From positions 248,001-312,000 of the forward strand of contig NZ_WHUT02000003.1 of assembly GCF_009380135.2 (NCBI RefSeq): a stretch of DNA of 64,000 bases, in the 5' to 3' direction. The number at the start of each line of letters is the position of its first letter. Position 1 is the stretch's first letter. Below are positions 28,120-36,411 of the stretch, one piece after another. The notes under the pieces were generated by a model. The model made no database searches. It was not told where the DNA came from and worked only from the letters and a program-made list of their open reading frames with translations. Source of the DNA: Fertoeibacter niger. Lineage in GTDB: Bacteria > Pseudomonadota > Alphaproteobacteria > Rhodobacterales > Rhodobacteraceae. A program made the translations under genes and the position numbers.

Positions 28120-29310
28120 ATGGCCCATGATGGACAGACCCTCACCCCCAATGTCTATGATGCCGAACCGATCCCCGATGCCGCCCGGATCGAGATTGAC
28201 CGGCTGTTGGCCTCGGGCGACCTGTTTCGCTACACCGCGCCCGAAGGTGCCCCGGTGGCCCTGCTGGAGGCCGAGTTTGCCGCGCTGTTGGGGTCGCGTT
28301 ACGCGCTGGCCGTATCTTCCTGTTCCGCCGCGCTGTTCCTGTCGCTGAAGGCGCTGGATCTGCCGCGCGGCGCCCGTGTGCTGATCCCGGCCTTTACCTT
28401 TGCCGCCGTGCCCTCGGCCGTGGTGCATGCCGAGTGTGAGCCGGTGCTGGTCGAGGTGGGTGTGAATTACCGCGTGGACATGGCGGATTTCGCGGCCAAA
28501 CTGGATGACAGCATCGGCGCGGTGCTGATCAGCCACATGCGCGGCCACACGTCCGACATGGATGCGATCATGGCGCTGTGCGATGCGCGCGGCGTGCCGG
28601 TGGTCGAAGATGCGGCGCATTCGCTGGGCACGGTCTGGAATGGCCGGAACATCGGCACGATCGGCAAGGTGGGCTGTTTCAGCTTTCAGTCCTACAAGAT
28701 GGTGAATGCGGGCGAAGGCGGCATTCTGGTGACGGATGACCCCGAAATTGCCGCCCGGGCCATCATCATGTCAGGCGCTTACGAGCAGAACTGGAAGAAG
28801 CATCCCGGTTTGCAGAACAGTTTCGGCCATTGGCAGAACCGCCTGCCGCTTTACAACATGCGCATGCAGAACCTCAGCGCAGCGGTGATCCGCCCGCAAC
28901 TGCCCGAGGTGGAACGCCGCGTGGCGCAGGGCCGCGCCAACCATGATCATGTGGCCGAGCGGCTGAATGGATCGGCCTGGTTCGATGTGCCCCCGCCCCT
29001 GGCCCCCGAAATGCGCGCACCGGATTCCATCCAATTCAACCTTGTGGGATTTGACAGCGATGCGCAGGCATTGGCCTTTCAGGCCGAGGCCAAGGCGCGC
29101 GGCGTTTCGGTGCAGATTTTCGGTCTGACCGAGGGCAATGCCCGCGCCTTCTGGAACTGGCAGTTCCTTGGCCCGCAGCCCGACCTGCCGCAGACTCGCG
29201 CCATGCTGATGCGCGCCTGCGACGTGCGCCTGCCCACACGGCTAACCGTGCCGGAACTGGATGTGATCGCCGATGTGATCCTGGGTGCCGCGGAAAGCGT
29301 GATGGCCTGA
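28120..29310 (+). CDS. DegT/DnrJ/EryC1/StrS-family PLP aminotransferase
   Basis: 396 residues from the ATG at 28120 (AGGAAAG upstream); an 18-codon extension to a GTG at 28066 is possible. Fold type I with PLP lysine Lys193 in QSYKMVNAGEGG, VPVVEDAAHSLG (PLP-binding Asp) and the entry segment VSSCSAALFLSLKAL. These enzymes usually aminate sugar-nucleotide ketones, but no sugar genes are nearby. Its position between the amine oxidase and the omega-transaminase suggests a role in amine catabolism or a transferred gene of other function. Confidence 0.83.
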   Translation: MAHDGQTLTPNVYDAEPIPDAARIEIDRLLASGDLFRYTAPEGAPVALLEAEFAALLGSRYALAVSSCSAALFLSLKALDLPRGARVLIPAFTFAAVPSAVVHAECEPVLVEVGVNYRVDMADFAAKLDDSIGAVLISHMRGHTSDMDAIMALCDARGVPVVEDAAHSLGTVWNGRNIGTIGKVGCFSFQSYKMVNAGEGGILVTDDPEIAARAIIMSGAYEQNWKKHPGLQNSFGHWQNRLPLYNMRMQNLSAAVIRPQLPEVERRVAQGRANHDHVAERLNGSAWFDVPPPLAPEMRAPDSIQFNLVGFDSDAQALAFQAEAKARGVSVQIFGLTEGNARAFWNWQFLGPQPDLPQTRAMLMRACDVRLPTRLTVPELDVIADVILGAAESVMA

Positions 29311-29348
29311 CGCCGCCCGGCGCAGGCAATGTTCCGATGCTTGTCGCG

Positions 29349-30302
29349 CTACACCACCCGCAGCGCATCCTTCAGCCATGGCAACCGCGCCACCACCGGG
29401 TCCACCACCTGCGCCTGCAACAGCGGGCGCAGCAGGCCCGCCATGTTGCCGGGCATGTCGCGCATCACCCCCGCGCGGGCCGACAGGGAAATGGTCCGCA
29501 TCAGCGGCGCAAAGGGCAAGGGCCGCACCTCTACCGCGTCGCGAAAACGGTCGGCGTGCAGCACGGCCAGCGGGGTCAATATTGTCCAACCCGCACCCGC
29601 CGCCACCATCGCCATGATGGCGTGATAGCTGTCCAGCTCGAACCGATGCGCCAGCCGGAGGTTCTGCCGCGCCAGATGCGCCGCGATCTGGCGGCCCATA
29701 TGGTGCCGCGCGGTATACTGGATCAGCGGCAGGTCCAGCAGGTCGCCGGTGCCGGGCGGAGCCACGGCCACAAAGGGCTCGGCCAGCAGCGGGTGAACCT
29801 CCATCCACTCGCCCGCATCGGGGGTTTCCGCGCCCAGATCGGCGGCCACCACGATATCCAGCGCGCGGGCATCCAGCAGGTCAAGCAAGCGGTGGCTGGC
29901 CCCGGTTTCCAGCAGGAACCGGCAGCCACGCAATTCGCCCGCCATCGCCGACAGCAGGCGCGGCGTCACATCGGAGTCAAAATCCTCGATCATGCCCAGC
30001 CGCAGCGTGGTCAGCCCAGACAGGTCGGCCATCGCCAGTTCGGCCCGCGCCTCGGTCGCGGCGTTCAGGATGGTTTGCGCATGACGGCGGAACATGGCAC
30101 CCGCCGGTGTCATCCGCATGGGCCTTGCGCCCCTGTCCAGCAACACGGCCCCCAGGGCGCCTTCCAGCCCTGCAAGCTGCTGGCTGACCGCCGAAGGGCT
30201 GGCCCCCAGCCGCCGTGCAGCCGCCGAAATCGAGCCTTCCTCGGCGGCGGCAAGGAACACCTCGATGCCCCAGAGCGTCACGCGCCCCTGTGTCTCGGCC
30301 AT
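29349..30302 (-). CDS. LysR-family transcriptional regulator
   Basis: 317 residues. The N-terminal winged helix-turn-helix reads FLAAAEEGSISAAARRLGAS followed by PSAVSQQLAGLE, and the co-inducer-binding domain fills residues 90-300 (LTTLRLGMIEDFDSDVTPRL). It is divergently transcribed from the omega-transaminase, with a 215-bp intergenic region, so it probably controls that gene and perhaps the amine locus. It is convergent with the DegT-type gene (38-bp gap). Confidence 0.9.
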   Translation of the reverse strand: MAETQGRVTLWGIEVFLAAAEEGSISAAARRLGASPSAVSQQLAGLEGALGAVLLDRGARPMRMTPAGAMFRRHAQTILNAATEARAELAMADLSGLTTLRLGMIEDFDSDVTPRLLSAMAGELRGCRFLLETGASHRLLDLLDARALDIVVAADLGAETPDAGEWMEVHPLLAEPFVAVAPPGTGDLLDLPLIQYTARHHMGRQIAAHLARQNLRLAHRFELDSYHAIMAMVAAGAGWTILTPLAVLHADRFRDAVEVRPLPFAPLMRTISLSARAGVMRDMPGNMAGLLRPLLQAQVVDPVVARLPWLKDALRVV

Positions 30303-30517
30303 TGTCCGCGCCCTTTCCTGTTCGCCGCCACGCTAGGGCCTTGGCAGCACGCTGGCAATCGCGGGCGCTTGCTGGCAGAATGCCGGGCAGAGCGGGTTTA
30401 TTTGCGGCAAAGCGCCGGGCCAGCCCGCCATTTCGCCCATTGCCCGCCTCAGCCCGATTGAACCGGCATGCGCACCCGGATAGCGTTGCGCGAAACCCTA
30501 ACCAAAGGATGCAAACC
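30303..30517. promoter_or_regulatory. Divergent promoter region between lysR and omega-transaminase
   Basis: 215 bp without a gene between two divergent starts. This is the usual site of LysR binding (T-N11-A type). I could not single out one box with confidence. The transaminase ribosome site AAAGGA lies at 30504-30509. Confidence 0.45.
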
Positions 30518-31885
30518 ATGCGTGACGACGCACCGAACAGCTGGGAATCGCGCGCCGATGCCTATTCGCTTTACGGCTTTACCGACCTGCCCTCGATTGT
30601 CGAACGCGGCGCGGTGGTGCTGACCCATGGCAAGGGCCCCTATGTGTTCGATGTGCACGGGCGGCAGTATCTGGATGCCAATTCGGGCCTGTGGAACATG
30701 GTCGCAGGGTTTGACCATCCGGGACTGACGCAGGCGGCGAAAGACCAGTATGACAAATTCCCCGGCTATCACGCGTTCTTTGGCCGGATGTCCGACCAGA
30801 CGGTGATGCTGTCGGAAAAACTGGTGGAGGTGTCGCCGTTTGAGCGGGGCCGGGTGTTCTACACAAACTCGGGGTCCGAGGCGAATGACACGATGGTCAA
30901 GATGCTGTGGTTTCTGGCCGGAGCCGAAGGCAAGCCGCAGCGCCGCAAGATCATCACCCGGGTCAATTCCTACCACGGGGTGACGGCGGTATCGGCCTCG
31001 ATGACCGGCAAGCCATATAATTCCGTGTTCGGCCTGCCGCTGCCGGGGTTCATCCATGTCGGCTGCCCGCATTACTGGCGCTTCGGCAAGGATGGCGAGA
31101 CGGAAGAACAGTTCACCGCCCGCATGGCGGCAGAGCTGGAGGCCCGGATCATCATGGAAGGCCCCGATACGATTGCCGGTTTCTTTGCCGAGCCAGTGAT
31201 GGGCGCGGGTGGTGTGGTCGTGCCGTCGAAAGGTTATTTCCAGGCGATCCAGCCGGTGCTGAAACGCTATGGCATTCCGCTGATCGCTGATGAGGTCATC
31301 ACCGGCTTTGGCCGCACCGGCAACACCTGGGGCTGCCAGACCTTTGATTTCATGCCCGATGCCATCATCTCGTCGAAAAACATCACCGCCGGGTTCTTCC
31401 CGATGGGTGCGGTGATTCTGGGGCCGGATCTGGCCGACCGCATTCAGGCAGCCGCCGAGGCGGTGGAAGAATTCCCGCATGGTTTCACCGCGTCCGGCCA
31501 CCCGGTTGGCTGCGCCATCGCGCTGAAGGCGATTGATGTGGTGATGAACGAGGGGCTGGCGGAAAACGTGCGCACCCTGACGCCGAAATTCCAGGCCGGG
31601 ATGGAGTATCTGGCCCAGAACCCCAATATCGGCGAATGGCGTGGCGTGGGTCTGATGGGCGCGCTGGAGGCGGTAAAGGACAAGGCCACGAAAACCCCCT
31701 TCCCCGGCACATTGTCGGTGTCGGAACGCATCGCCAACACCTGCACCGATCACGGGCTTATCTGCCGCCCGCTGGGCCAGGCGATCGTGCTGTGCCCGCC
31801 CTTCATCTGCACCGAGGCGCATCTGGACGAGCTGTTCAACAAACTGGGCGACGCGCTGAAACAGGTGTTTGCCGAAGTGGCCTGA
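30518..31885 (+). CDS. Class III omega-aminotransferase (amine/beta-alanine-pyruvate type)
   Basis: 455 residues, PLP fold type I, class III. The N-terminal segment SLYGFTDLPSIVERGAVVLT, YTNSGSEANDTMVKMLWFL and the PLP lysine in SSKNITAGFFPMGAV closely resemble the well-studied omega-transaminases of Ruegeria and Paracoccus, which convert terminal amines with pyruvate. The start at 30518 gives 8-9-base spacing to AAAGGA; an ATG at 30509 would leave none. It probably deaminates putrescine, cadaverine or beta-alanine-like products, complementing the oxidase route upstream. Confidence 0.9.
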   Translation: MRDDAPNSWESRADAYSLYGFTDLPSIVERGAVVLTHGKGPYVFDVHGRQYLDANSGLWNMVAGFDHPGLTQAAKDQYDKFPGYHAFFGRMSDQTVMLSEKLVEVSPFERGRVFYTNSGSEANDTMVKMLWFLAGAEGKPQRRKIITRVNSYHGVTAVSASMTGKPYNSVFGLPLPGFIHVGCPHYWRFGKDGETEEQFTARMAAELEARIIMEGPDTIAGFFAEPVMGAGGVVVPSKGYFQAIQPVLKRYGIPLIADEVITGFGRTGNTWGCQTFDFMPDAIISSKNITAGFFPMGAVILGPDLADRIQAAAEAVEEFPHGFTASGHPVGCAIALKAIDVVMNEGLAENVRTLTPKFQAGMEYLAQNPNIGEWRGVGLMGALEAVKDKATKTPFPGTLSVSERIANTCTDHGLICRPLGQAIVLCPPFICTEAHLDELFNKLGDALKQVFAEVA

Positions 31886-31921
31886 CGCGCTGCTGGCGAT
31901 CTTTGCAGAACACGCAAAATG

Positions 31922-31946
31922 AAAGGCGCCCCGCGGGGCGCCTTTT
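31922..31946 (+). terminator. Bidirectional terminator after the omega-transaminase
   Basis: AAAGGCGCCCC (31922-31932) and GGGGCGCCTTT (31935-31945) are perfectly complementary, with TTTT at the end. It lies between the convergent transaminase and phaR genes and its last base touches the phaR stop. Confidence 0.85.
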
Positions 31947-32509
31947 CACATCTTCGACAGCTTTATCTGCAATTCAGCCAGTTGCCGTTTTATCTGCGCC
32001 AGTTCTTCGTTGCTGGCGTTTCCCGTGCCCGCCGCGTCATCGGCACCGGGGCCAGAGCCGCTCCATCCCGGCAGGCCGCCCAGCATGGTTTTCATGAACA
32101 CTTCCTGCTGCTTGCGCATCGCCTCGAACCCCGGCATCGCCGTCAGGGCATTGGGCATCGTGGTCAGGTTTTCCATCATCTTGGTCTGGCCCGAGCGCAG
32201 CATTTCGAACGAGGCCGCCAGAAACTGCGGCACCACCGATTGCACCTCGGTGGTATAGCTGCGCACCAGGTCGGTCAGCACGCCCAGCGGCAGCACATTG
32301 TCGCCCTTGCTTTCATGCTCGGCCACGATTTGCAGCAGATATTGCCGCGTCAGATCATCGCCTGATTTCAGGTCGATGATCTGCACCTCGCGCCCGGCGC
32401 GGATGAAACCTGCAATATCCTCCAGCGTGACATAGTCGCTGGTTTCGGTGTTGTAGAGGCGGCGGCTGGCATAGCGTTTGATCAGCAGCGGCTTATCGGT
32501 GTCGGTCAT
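31946..32509 (-). CDS. phaR: PhaR, polyhydroxyalkanoate synthesis repressor
   Basis: 187 residues. The N-terminal PHB/PHA accumulation DNA-binding domain reads KPLLIKRYASRRLYNTETSD, and residues about 70-140 form the PHB-binding region (LPLGVLTDLVRSYTTEVQSV). The C-terminus is a predicted coiled helix (LAQIKRQLAELQIKLSKM). PhaR represses phasin and synthesis genes until PHB granules titrate it. CTGC-N3-GCAG palindromes, the motif reported for Rhodobacter PhaR, lie before phaP and phaC/phaZ. Confidence 0.93.
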   Translation of the reverse strand: MTDTDKPLLIKRYASRRLYNTETSDYVTLEDIAGFIRAGREVQIIDLKSGDDLTRQYLLQIVAEHESKGDNVLPLGVLTDLVRSYTTEVQSVVPQFLAASFEMLRSGQTKMMENLTTMPNALTAMPGFEAMRKQQEVFMKTMLGGLPGWSGSGPGADDAAGTGNASNEELAQIKRQLAELQIKLSKM

Positions 32510-32521
32510 CAGACCCTCCCA

Positions 32522-32533
32522 TTCTGCGCAGAA
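32522..32533. promoter_or_regulatory. 12-bp palindrome upstream of phaR (possible autoregulatory site)
   Basis: TTCTGCGCAGAA lies 12 bp 5' of the phaR start. It keeps the CTGC...GCAG half sites of the PhaR operator but with no spacer, so binding is uncertain. Confidence 0.4.
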
Positions 32534-32556
32534 AGAATGTTACGGCAGCGCAGCAT

Positions 32557-32587
32557 AAAAAGAAAGGGCGGGCTTGAAGCCCGCCCT
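32557..32587 (-). terminator. Terminator of phaP
   Basis: AGGGCGGGCT (32565-32574) pairs with AGCCCGCCCT (32578-32587). On the minus strand the stem is followed by TTTCTTTTT, ending just upstream of phaR. Confidence 0.87.
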
Positions 32588-32631
32588 CCGGCGCGTCACC
32601 TGTCGGGAGGAACAGGGCGCTGCGCCTGAAC

Positions 32632-33090
32632 TTACTTCGCGGCGGTCGCAGCCGTGGTGGCTTTTTTCGCAGCGGTGGTCACATCGGCGGTGGCTTTTTT
32701 CACGGCGGCGGTCGCGTCTTCCGACATGTCCTTGCCAGCGGCCAGCATCAGCTCGACAGTTTCCATCTGCACTTTTTTCGCCACTTCGGCGAAAGCGGCC
32801 ATGTTCTCGGCAGCCATTTCAGCAGCGGCCGAAGCAAAGTCCGACGCGGCTTTGGTGTAATCGGTCGGCTCGGTCTTGGCTTTCGACATGTCGCCCAGCT
32901 TGGCGATGGTGTCTTTGGCCCATTTCGAGGTGATTTCGGTCGACTTTTCAGCGGCTTCCAGAGCCACTTTCGACATTTTCTCGGTCATCGCGGCCTGCGT
33001 CTTGAACGCGTTCTGCATGGCCGAGGCGTCAACCGGGAAAGACGCCATCATGTCCTGCATGACTTTGGCGAAATCGGGGGTCTTGGTCAT
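32632..33090 (-). CDS. phaP: Phasin, PHB granule-associated protein
   Basis: A 152-residue, nearly all-helical Ala/Lys/Met-rich protein. TPDFAKVMQDMMASFPVDAS and MEFAAEVA-like segments (AENMAAFAEVAKKVQMETVE) fit the phasin 2 family, and the tail is Ala/Thr/Lys-rich (ATAAVKKATADVTTAAKKAT). It coats PHB granules and controls their size. A PhaR operator pair lies directly upstream and a strong terminator follows, so it is a monocistronic, PhaR-controlled gene. Confidence 0.93.
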   Translation of the reverse strand: MTKTPDFAKVMQDMMASFPVDASAMQNAFKTQAAMTEKMSKVALEAAEKSTEITSKWAKDTIAKLGDMSKAKTEPTDYTKAASDFASAAAEMAAENMAAFAEVAKKVQMETVELMLAAGKDMSEDATAAVKKATADVTTAAKKATTAATAAK

Positions 33091-33144
33091 TGTCTTGCTC
33101 CATCTTCGGGCGTCGCACCCGTTGTTCTGATGAGAAGAACATAG

Positions 33145-33188
33145 ATGCTGCGGTGCAGAAAATCAAGTATCTTTCTGCACCGCAGCAT
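33145..33188. promoter_or_regulatory. Paired PhaR operators in a 17-bp inverted repeat upstream of phaP
   Basis: Arms 33145-33161 and 33172-33188 are perfectly complementary with a 10-nt loop. Each arm contains CTGC-N3-GCAG (33148-33158 and 33175-33185). The element is after the phaC stop and 55 bp before the phaP start, so it could both bind PhaR and block read-through from phaC. Confidence 0.75.
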
Positions 33189-33220
33189 AACTTGAGGTTG
33201 TGCCGGAAGCTGTAGGCAGA

Positions 33221-35014
33221 TCAGGCACTTGCCGCTGCGGCAACATAGGTGCCGGGTGCCGGTGCCAGAACCGGGTGTGACGAATCACCCGGGATGCGGG
33301 CCTTGATTTTCGCACCAGACCGCGCCGCCAGCCACTCGCCCCAGCGAGGCCACCAGGACGCCTGGTGAAACGTGGCCCCGGCCAGAAACGCATCCGGCGT
33401 GGTCATCGGCGCCTCGTTGACATAGTGGCCATATTTGCCCTTGGATGGCGGGTTCACAATGCCCGCGATATGGCCCGACTGCGACAGGATGAAGGTCTTG
33501 TCCTTTGACCCGAACTGCCGGATGCCGTTGAAAGATGACCGCCAGGCTGCGATGTGGTCGGTCTCGCAAGCAATGGCGCAGACCGGCAGCGTGATGTCAG
33601 ACAGTCGCACCGGATCGCCGAACACCGGAAACTCGCCTTTGGCCAGCTTGTCGTCCTGGCAAAGACCACGCAGATATTCCACCGCCATCTTTGCGGGCAG
33701 GTTGGTGCCGTCGCCGTTCCAGAACAGCAGATCAAAGGCGGGGGGCGTTTCCCCCAGCATGTAGCTTTTGATCGCGGGCTGGTAGATCAGGTCATTTGAG
33801 CGCAGGAATGAAAACGTCCGCGACATGAAGGTCTTGTCAAGAACGCCATCCACCGCCACCTGCCGCTCGATCCCGTCAACGAAATCATCGTCGAGAAAAA
33901 CCCCCACCTCGCCCGGGTCGGAAAAATCGGTCAGCGTGGTAAAGAATGTCGCCGATTTCACCGATTTGTCGCCGGCCTTTTCCAGATGGGCCAGCGTCAA
34001 CGACAGGGTGGTGCCCGCGATGCAATAGCCGACGGCATTCACCTGCTTCTCGCCCGTGATCTTGCGCACCTCGGCAATGGCCCGCATGTAGCCGTCACGC
34101 ATGTAATCATCCATGCCCACGTCGGCATAGCTTGCGTCAGGGTTGACCCAGCTGACGACAAACAGGGTAAAGCCCTGATCCACGATCCACTTGATCAGGC
34201 TGTTCTGCGGTTTCAGATCAAGGATGTAGAATTTGTTGATCCACGGCGGAAAGATCAGCAGCGGGGTCTTGTGCACCTTTTCGGTGGTTGGGCTGTATTG
34301 GATCAGCTCCATCATCCTGTTACGGTAAACCACCGCGCCTTCGGTGGTGCCGATGTTCTGGCCCACATGAAAGGCCTGCGGATCGGCCAGTGTCACCAGC
34401 AGGTCGCCGTTATGCGCCTCGATGTCGCGCACCAGATTTTCCAGACCCTGCACCAGGCTGGCCCCGTCGGTTGCCACCGCCTTTTCCAGCGCATCGGGGT
34501 TGGTGGCCAGAAAATTCGTCGGTGCAAACATGTCGACAATCTGCTTGCTGAAATATTCCACCCGTTTCTTGTCGGTCGGGTCCAGATGCTCCAGCGCGGC
34601 CACAGCCTGCGCCACGGCCTCGGCCGACATCAGGTATTGCTGCTTGATGTAGTTGAAATAGGGATGCGTGTCCCACAGCGGGTTGGCAAAGCGGCGGTCC
34701 TTGGGGCCGGGATCGGGCGGGGCCTTCAGCTCACCCTTCACGAACTGCTGCTGCGCCTCGACATAATGTGTCAGGCTTTTGCCCCAGAAACTGATCTGAT
34801 GCTCCAGTATCTTGGCAGGGTTCTGCATCATTTCTGTTACATAGGCGGCAGAGGCTTTCAGAAACACGTCCTGGCTGGGGCCGCTCAGCGCAGGATCCGC
34901 CGGTTTGCGGCGGGCAAAAGCCGCTGTCATGCGTTGCGACAACTCCTCGATCCTGGCCAGATTTGTATTTAAAAGTTCATACTTTGGTGTCGGGCCGCTG
35001 TCTTCGGTTGTCAT
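33221..35014 (-). CDS. phaC: Class I polyhydroxyalkanoate synthase
   Basis: 597 residues, alpha/beta-hydrolase fold. The N-terminal domain (residues about 50-230) is typical of class I synthases. The lipase-like box is GYCIAG with the catalytic Cys at about 331, the acid is in CETDHIAAW and the histidine in QSGHIAGIVNPP. It polymerises 3-hydroxybutyryl-CoA into PHB granules. It is divergent from phaZ across a PhaR-type operator, with phaP downstream. Confidence 0.96.
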   Translation of the reverse strand: MTTEDSGPTPKYELLNTNLARIEELSQRMTAAFARRKPADPALSGPSQDVFLKASAAYVTEMMQNPAKILEHQISFWGKSLTHYVEAQQQFVKGELKAPPDPGPKDRRFANPLWDTHPYFNYIKQQYLMSAEAVAQAVAALEHLDPTDKKRVEYFSKQIVDMFAPTNFLATNPDALEKAVATDGASLVQGLENLVRDIEAHNGDLLVTLADPQAFHVGQNIGTTEGAVVYRNRMMELIQYSPTTEKVHKTPLLIFPPWINKFYILDLKPQNSLIKWIVDQGFTLFVVSWVNPDASYADVGMDDYMRDGYMRAIAEVRKITGEKQVNAVGYCIAGTTLSLTLAHLEKAGDKSVKSATFFTTLTDFSDPGEVGVFLDDDFVDGIERQVAVDGVLDKTFMSRTFSFLRSNDLIYQPAIKSYMLGETPPAFDLLFWNGDGTNLPAKMAVEYLRGLCQDDKLAKGEFPVFGDPVRLSDITLPVCAIACETDHIAAWRSSFNGIRQFGSKDKTFILSQSGHIAGIVNPPSKGKYGHYVNEAPMTTPDAFLAGATFHQASWWPRWGEWLAARSGAKIKARIPGDSSHPVLAPAPGTYVAAAASA

Positions 35015-35035
35015 GTTAACAATTCCCCCCTATCG

Positions 35036-35050
35036 TGCTGCTGTGCAGCA
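35036..35050. promoter_or_regulatory. PhaR-type operator between phaC and phaZ
   Basis: TGCTGCTGTGCAGCA, containing CTGC-TGT-GCAG at 35038-35048, lies in the 104-bp divergent region between phaC and phaZ. It matches the operators upstream of phaP. Confidence 0.65.
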
Positions 35051-35118
35051 TGTTGTCGCCCGACCGGGGAGGGAAGCGACACGAGCGACGATAGCCCCGT
35101 CCGGCAACTGGAGACAAC

Positions 35119-36411
35119 ATGAAGTATATGGCAACCTACGACCTGATGGAAAGCATCCGCAACACGAATGAGTGGATGGGTGCCACCGCCCGCGCCATGG
35201 CCTCATATCCCGCTTTTGCCCTGTCGATGAACCCGATGCTGGCCCTGACAGCCGCTTGGGGCGAAGTGGCGGAACGCAGCTTTTCGCGCATGGTGGCCAA
35301 GCCTGACTGGGGCATCCGCACGGTGGTGGGCGAGGATGGCACCGACCATCTGGTTGATGTCACAACCATTGTCGACAAACCCTTTGGCAGCCTGATCCAG
35401 TTCGCAGTCCGCCGCCGCGCTCCGATGGCGCGCAAGGTGCTGCTGGTGGCTCCGATGTCGGGGCACTACGCCACGTTGCTGCGCTCGACCGTGTCCAGCC
35501 TTCTGCCCGACTGCGATGTGTTTATCACCGACTGGCACAATGCCCGCGACATTCCGGTGTCGGCAGGCAAGTTCGATGTCGAGGATTACACCCTGTATCT
35601 GGTTGATTTCATGCGCGCGCTGGGGCCGGAGACCCATGTGATCGCCGTGTGCCAGCCTGCCCCGCTGACGCTGGCCGCCACCGCCTATCTGGCTGCCGAA
35701 GACCCAAAGGCGCAACCGCGCAGCCTGACGCTGATCGGCGGGCCGATCGACCCCGACGCTGCTGCCACGGATGTCACCGATTTTGGCCGCCGCATCACCA
35801 TGGGGCAGTTGGAACAGATCGCGGTCCAGCGCGTCGGCTTCAAATACAAGGGTGCGGGCCGGCTGGTCTACCCGGGCCTGCTGCAACTGCAAAGCTTCAT
35901 GTCAATGAACGCCGAGCGCCATTCCACGGCGTTTTCCGAACAGATCATGCGCGTAGCCCGTGGCGAAGCGGCAGATCATGACGCACACAACCGTTTCTAT
36001 GACGAGTATCTGGCAGTCATGGACATGACGGCAGAATTCTACCTCTCGACCGTCGAGCGCATCTTCAAGAACCGCGAAATCGCGAAGAACGAATTCGTTG
36101 TGGCGGGCAAACGGGTTGATATCGGCGCAATCACCGATGTCGCCGTGATCACGGTAGAGGGCGAGAAGGATGACATTTCCGCCCCGGGCCAGTGCATTGC
36201 CGCCCTTGCCATGCTGACGGGCCTGCCGGATTCGAAAAAGGCCAGCCATCTGGAGCCTGAGGCCGGGCACTACGGCATTTTTGCCGGCAAAAGCTGGCGC
36301 ATCAACATCCGCCCGCTGGTGCTGGGGTTCATCGACGCCGCCGCCGCCAGCGGCAAGGCCGAAACCCCGAAAAAGCGCGGGCCGAACATCACGCTGGCCG
36401 CATCGCAGTAA
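35119..36411 (+). CDS. phaZ: Intracellular polyhydroxyalkanoate depolymerase
   Basis: 430 residues, PHB_depo_C family. The N-terminus MKYMATYDLMESIRNTNEWM is typical; the catalytic Cys lies in IAVCQPAPLTL and the acid-His region in VEGEKDDISAPGQ and EPEAGHYGIFAG. It mobilises stored PHB. It is divergent from phaC, so synthesis and breakdown share a regulatory region. Its 3' end overlaps the convergent hydrolase gene by 23 bp. Confidence 0.95.
   Translation: MKYMATYDLMESIRNTNEWMGATARAMASYPAFALSMNPMLALTAAWGEVAERSFSRMVAKPDWGIRTVVGEDGTDHLVDVTTIVDKPFGSLIQFAVRRRAPMARKVLLVAPMSGHYATLLRSTVSSLLPDCDVFITDWHNARDIPVSAGKFDVEDYTLYLVDFMRALGPETHVIAVCQPAPLTLAATAYLAAEDPKAQPRSLTLIGGPIDPDAAATDVTDFGRRITMGQLEQIAVQRVGFKYKGAGRLVYPGLLQLQSFMSMNAERHSTAFSEQIMRVARGEAADHDAHNRFYDEYLAVMDMTAEFYLSTVERIFKNREIAKNEFVVAGKRVDIGAITDVAVITVEGEKDDISAPGQCIAALAMLTGLPDSKKASHLEPEAGHYGIFAGKSWRINIRPLVLGFIDAAAASGKAETPKKRGPNITLAASQ

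Noticed and set aside
24320-28620. Two further long minus-strand open frames (624 and 682 codons)
   Set aside because: They lie opposite the amidotransferase, the second ligase, the oxidase and the DegT-type gene. No motif, no ribosome site, antisense composition.
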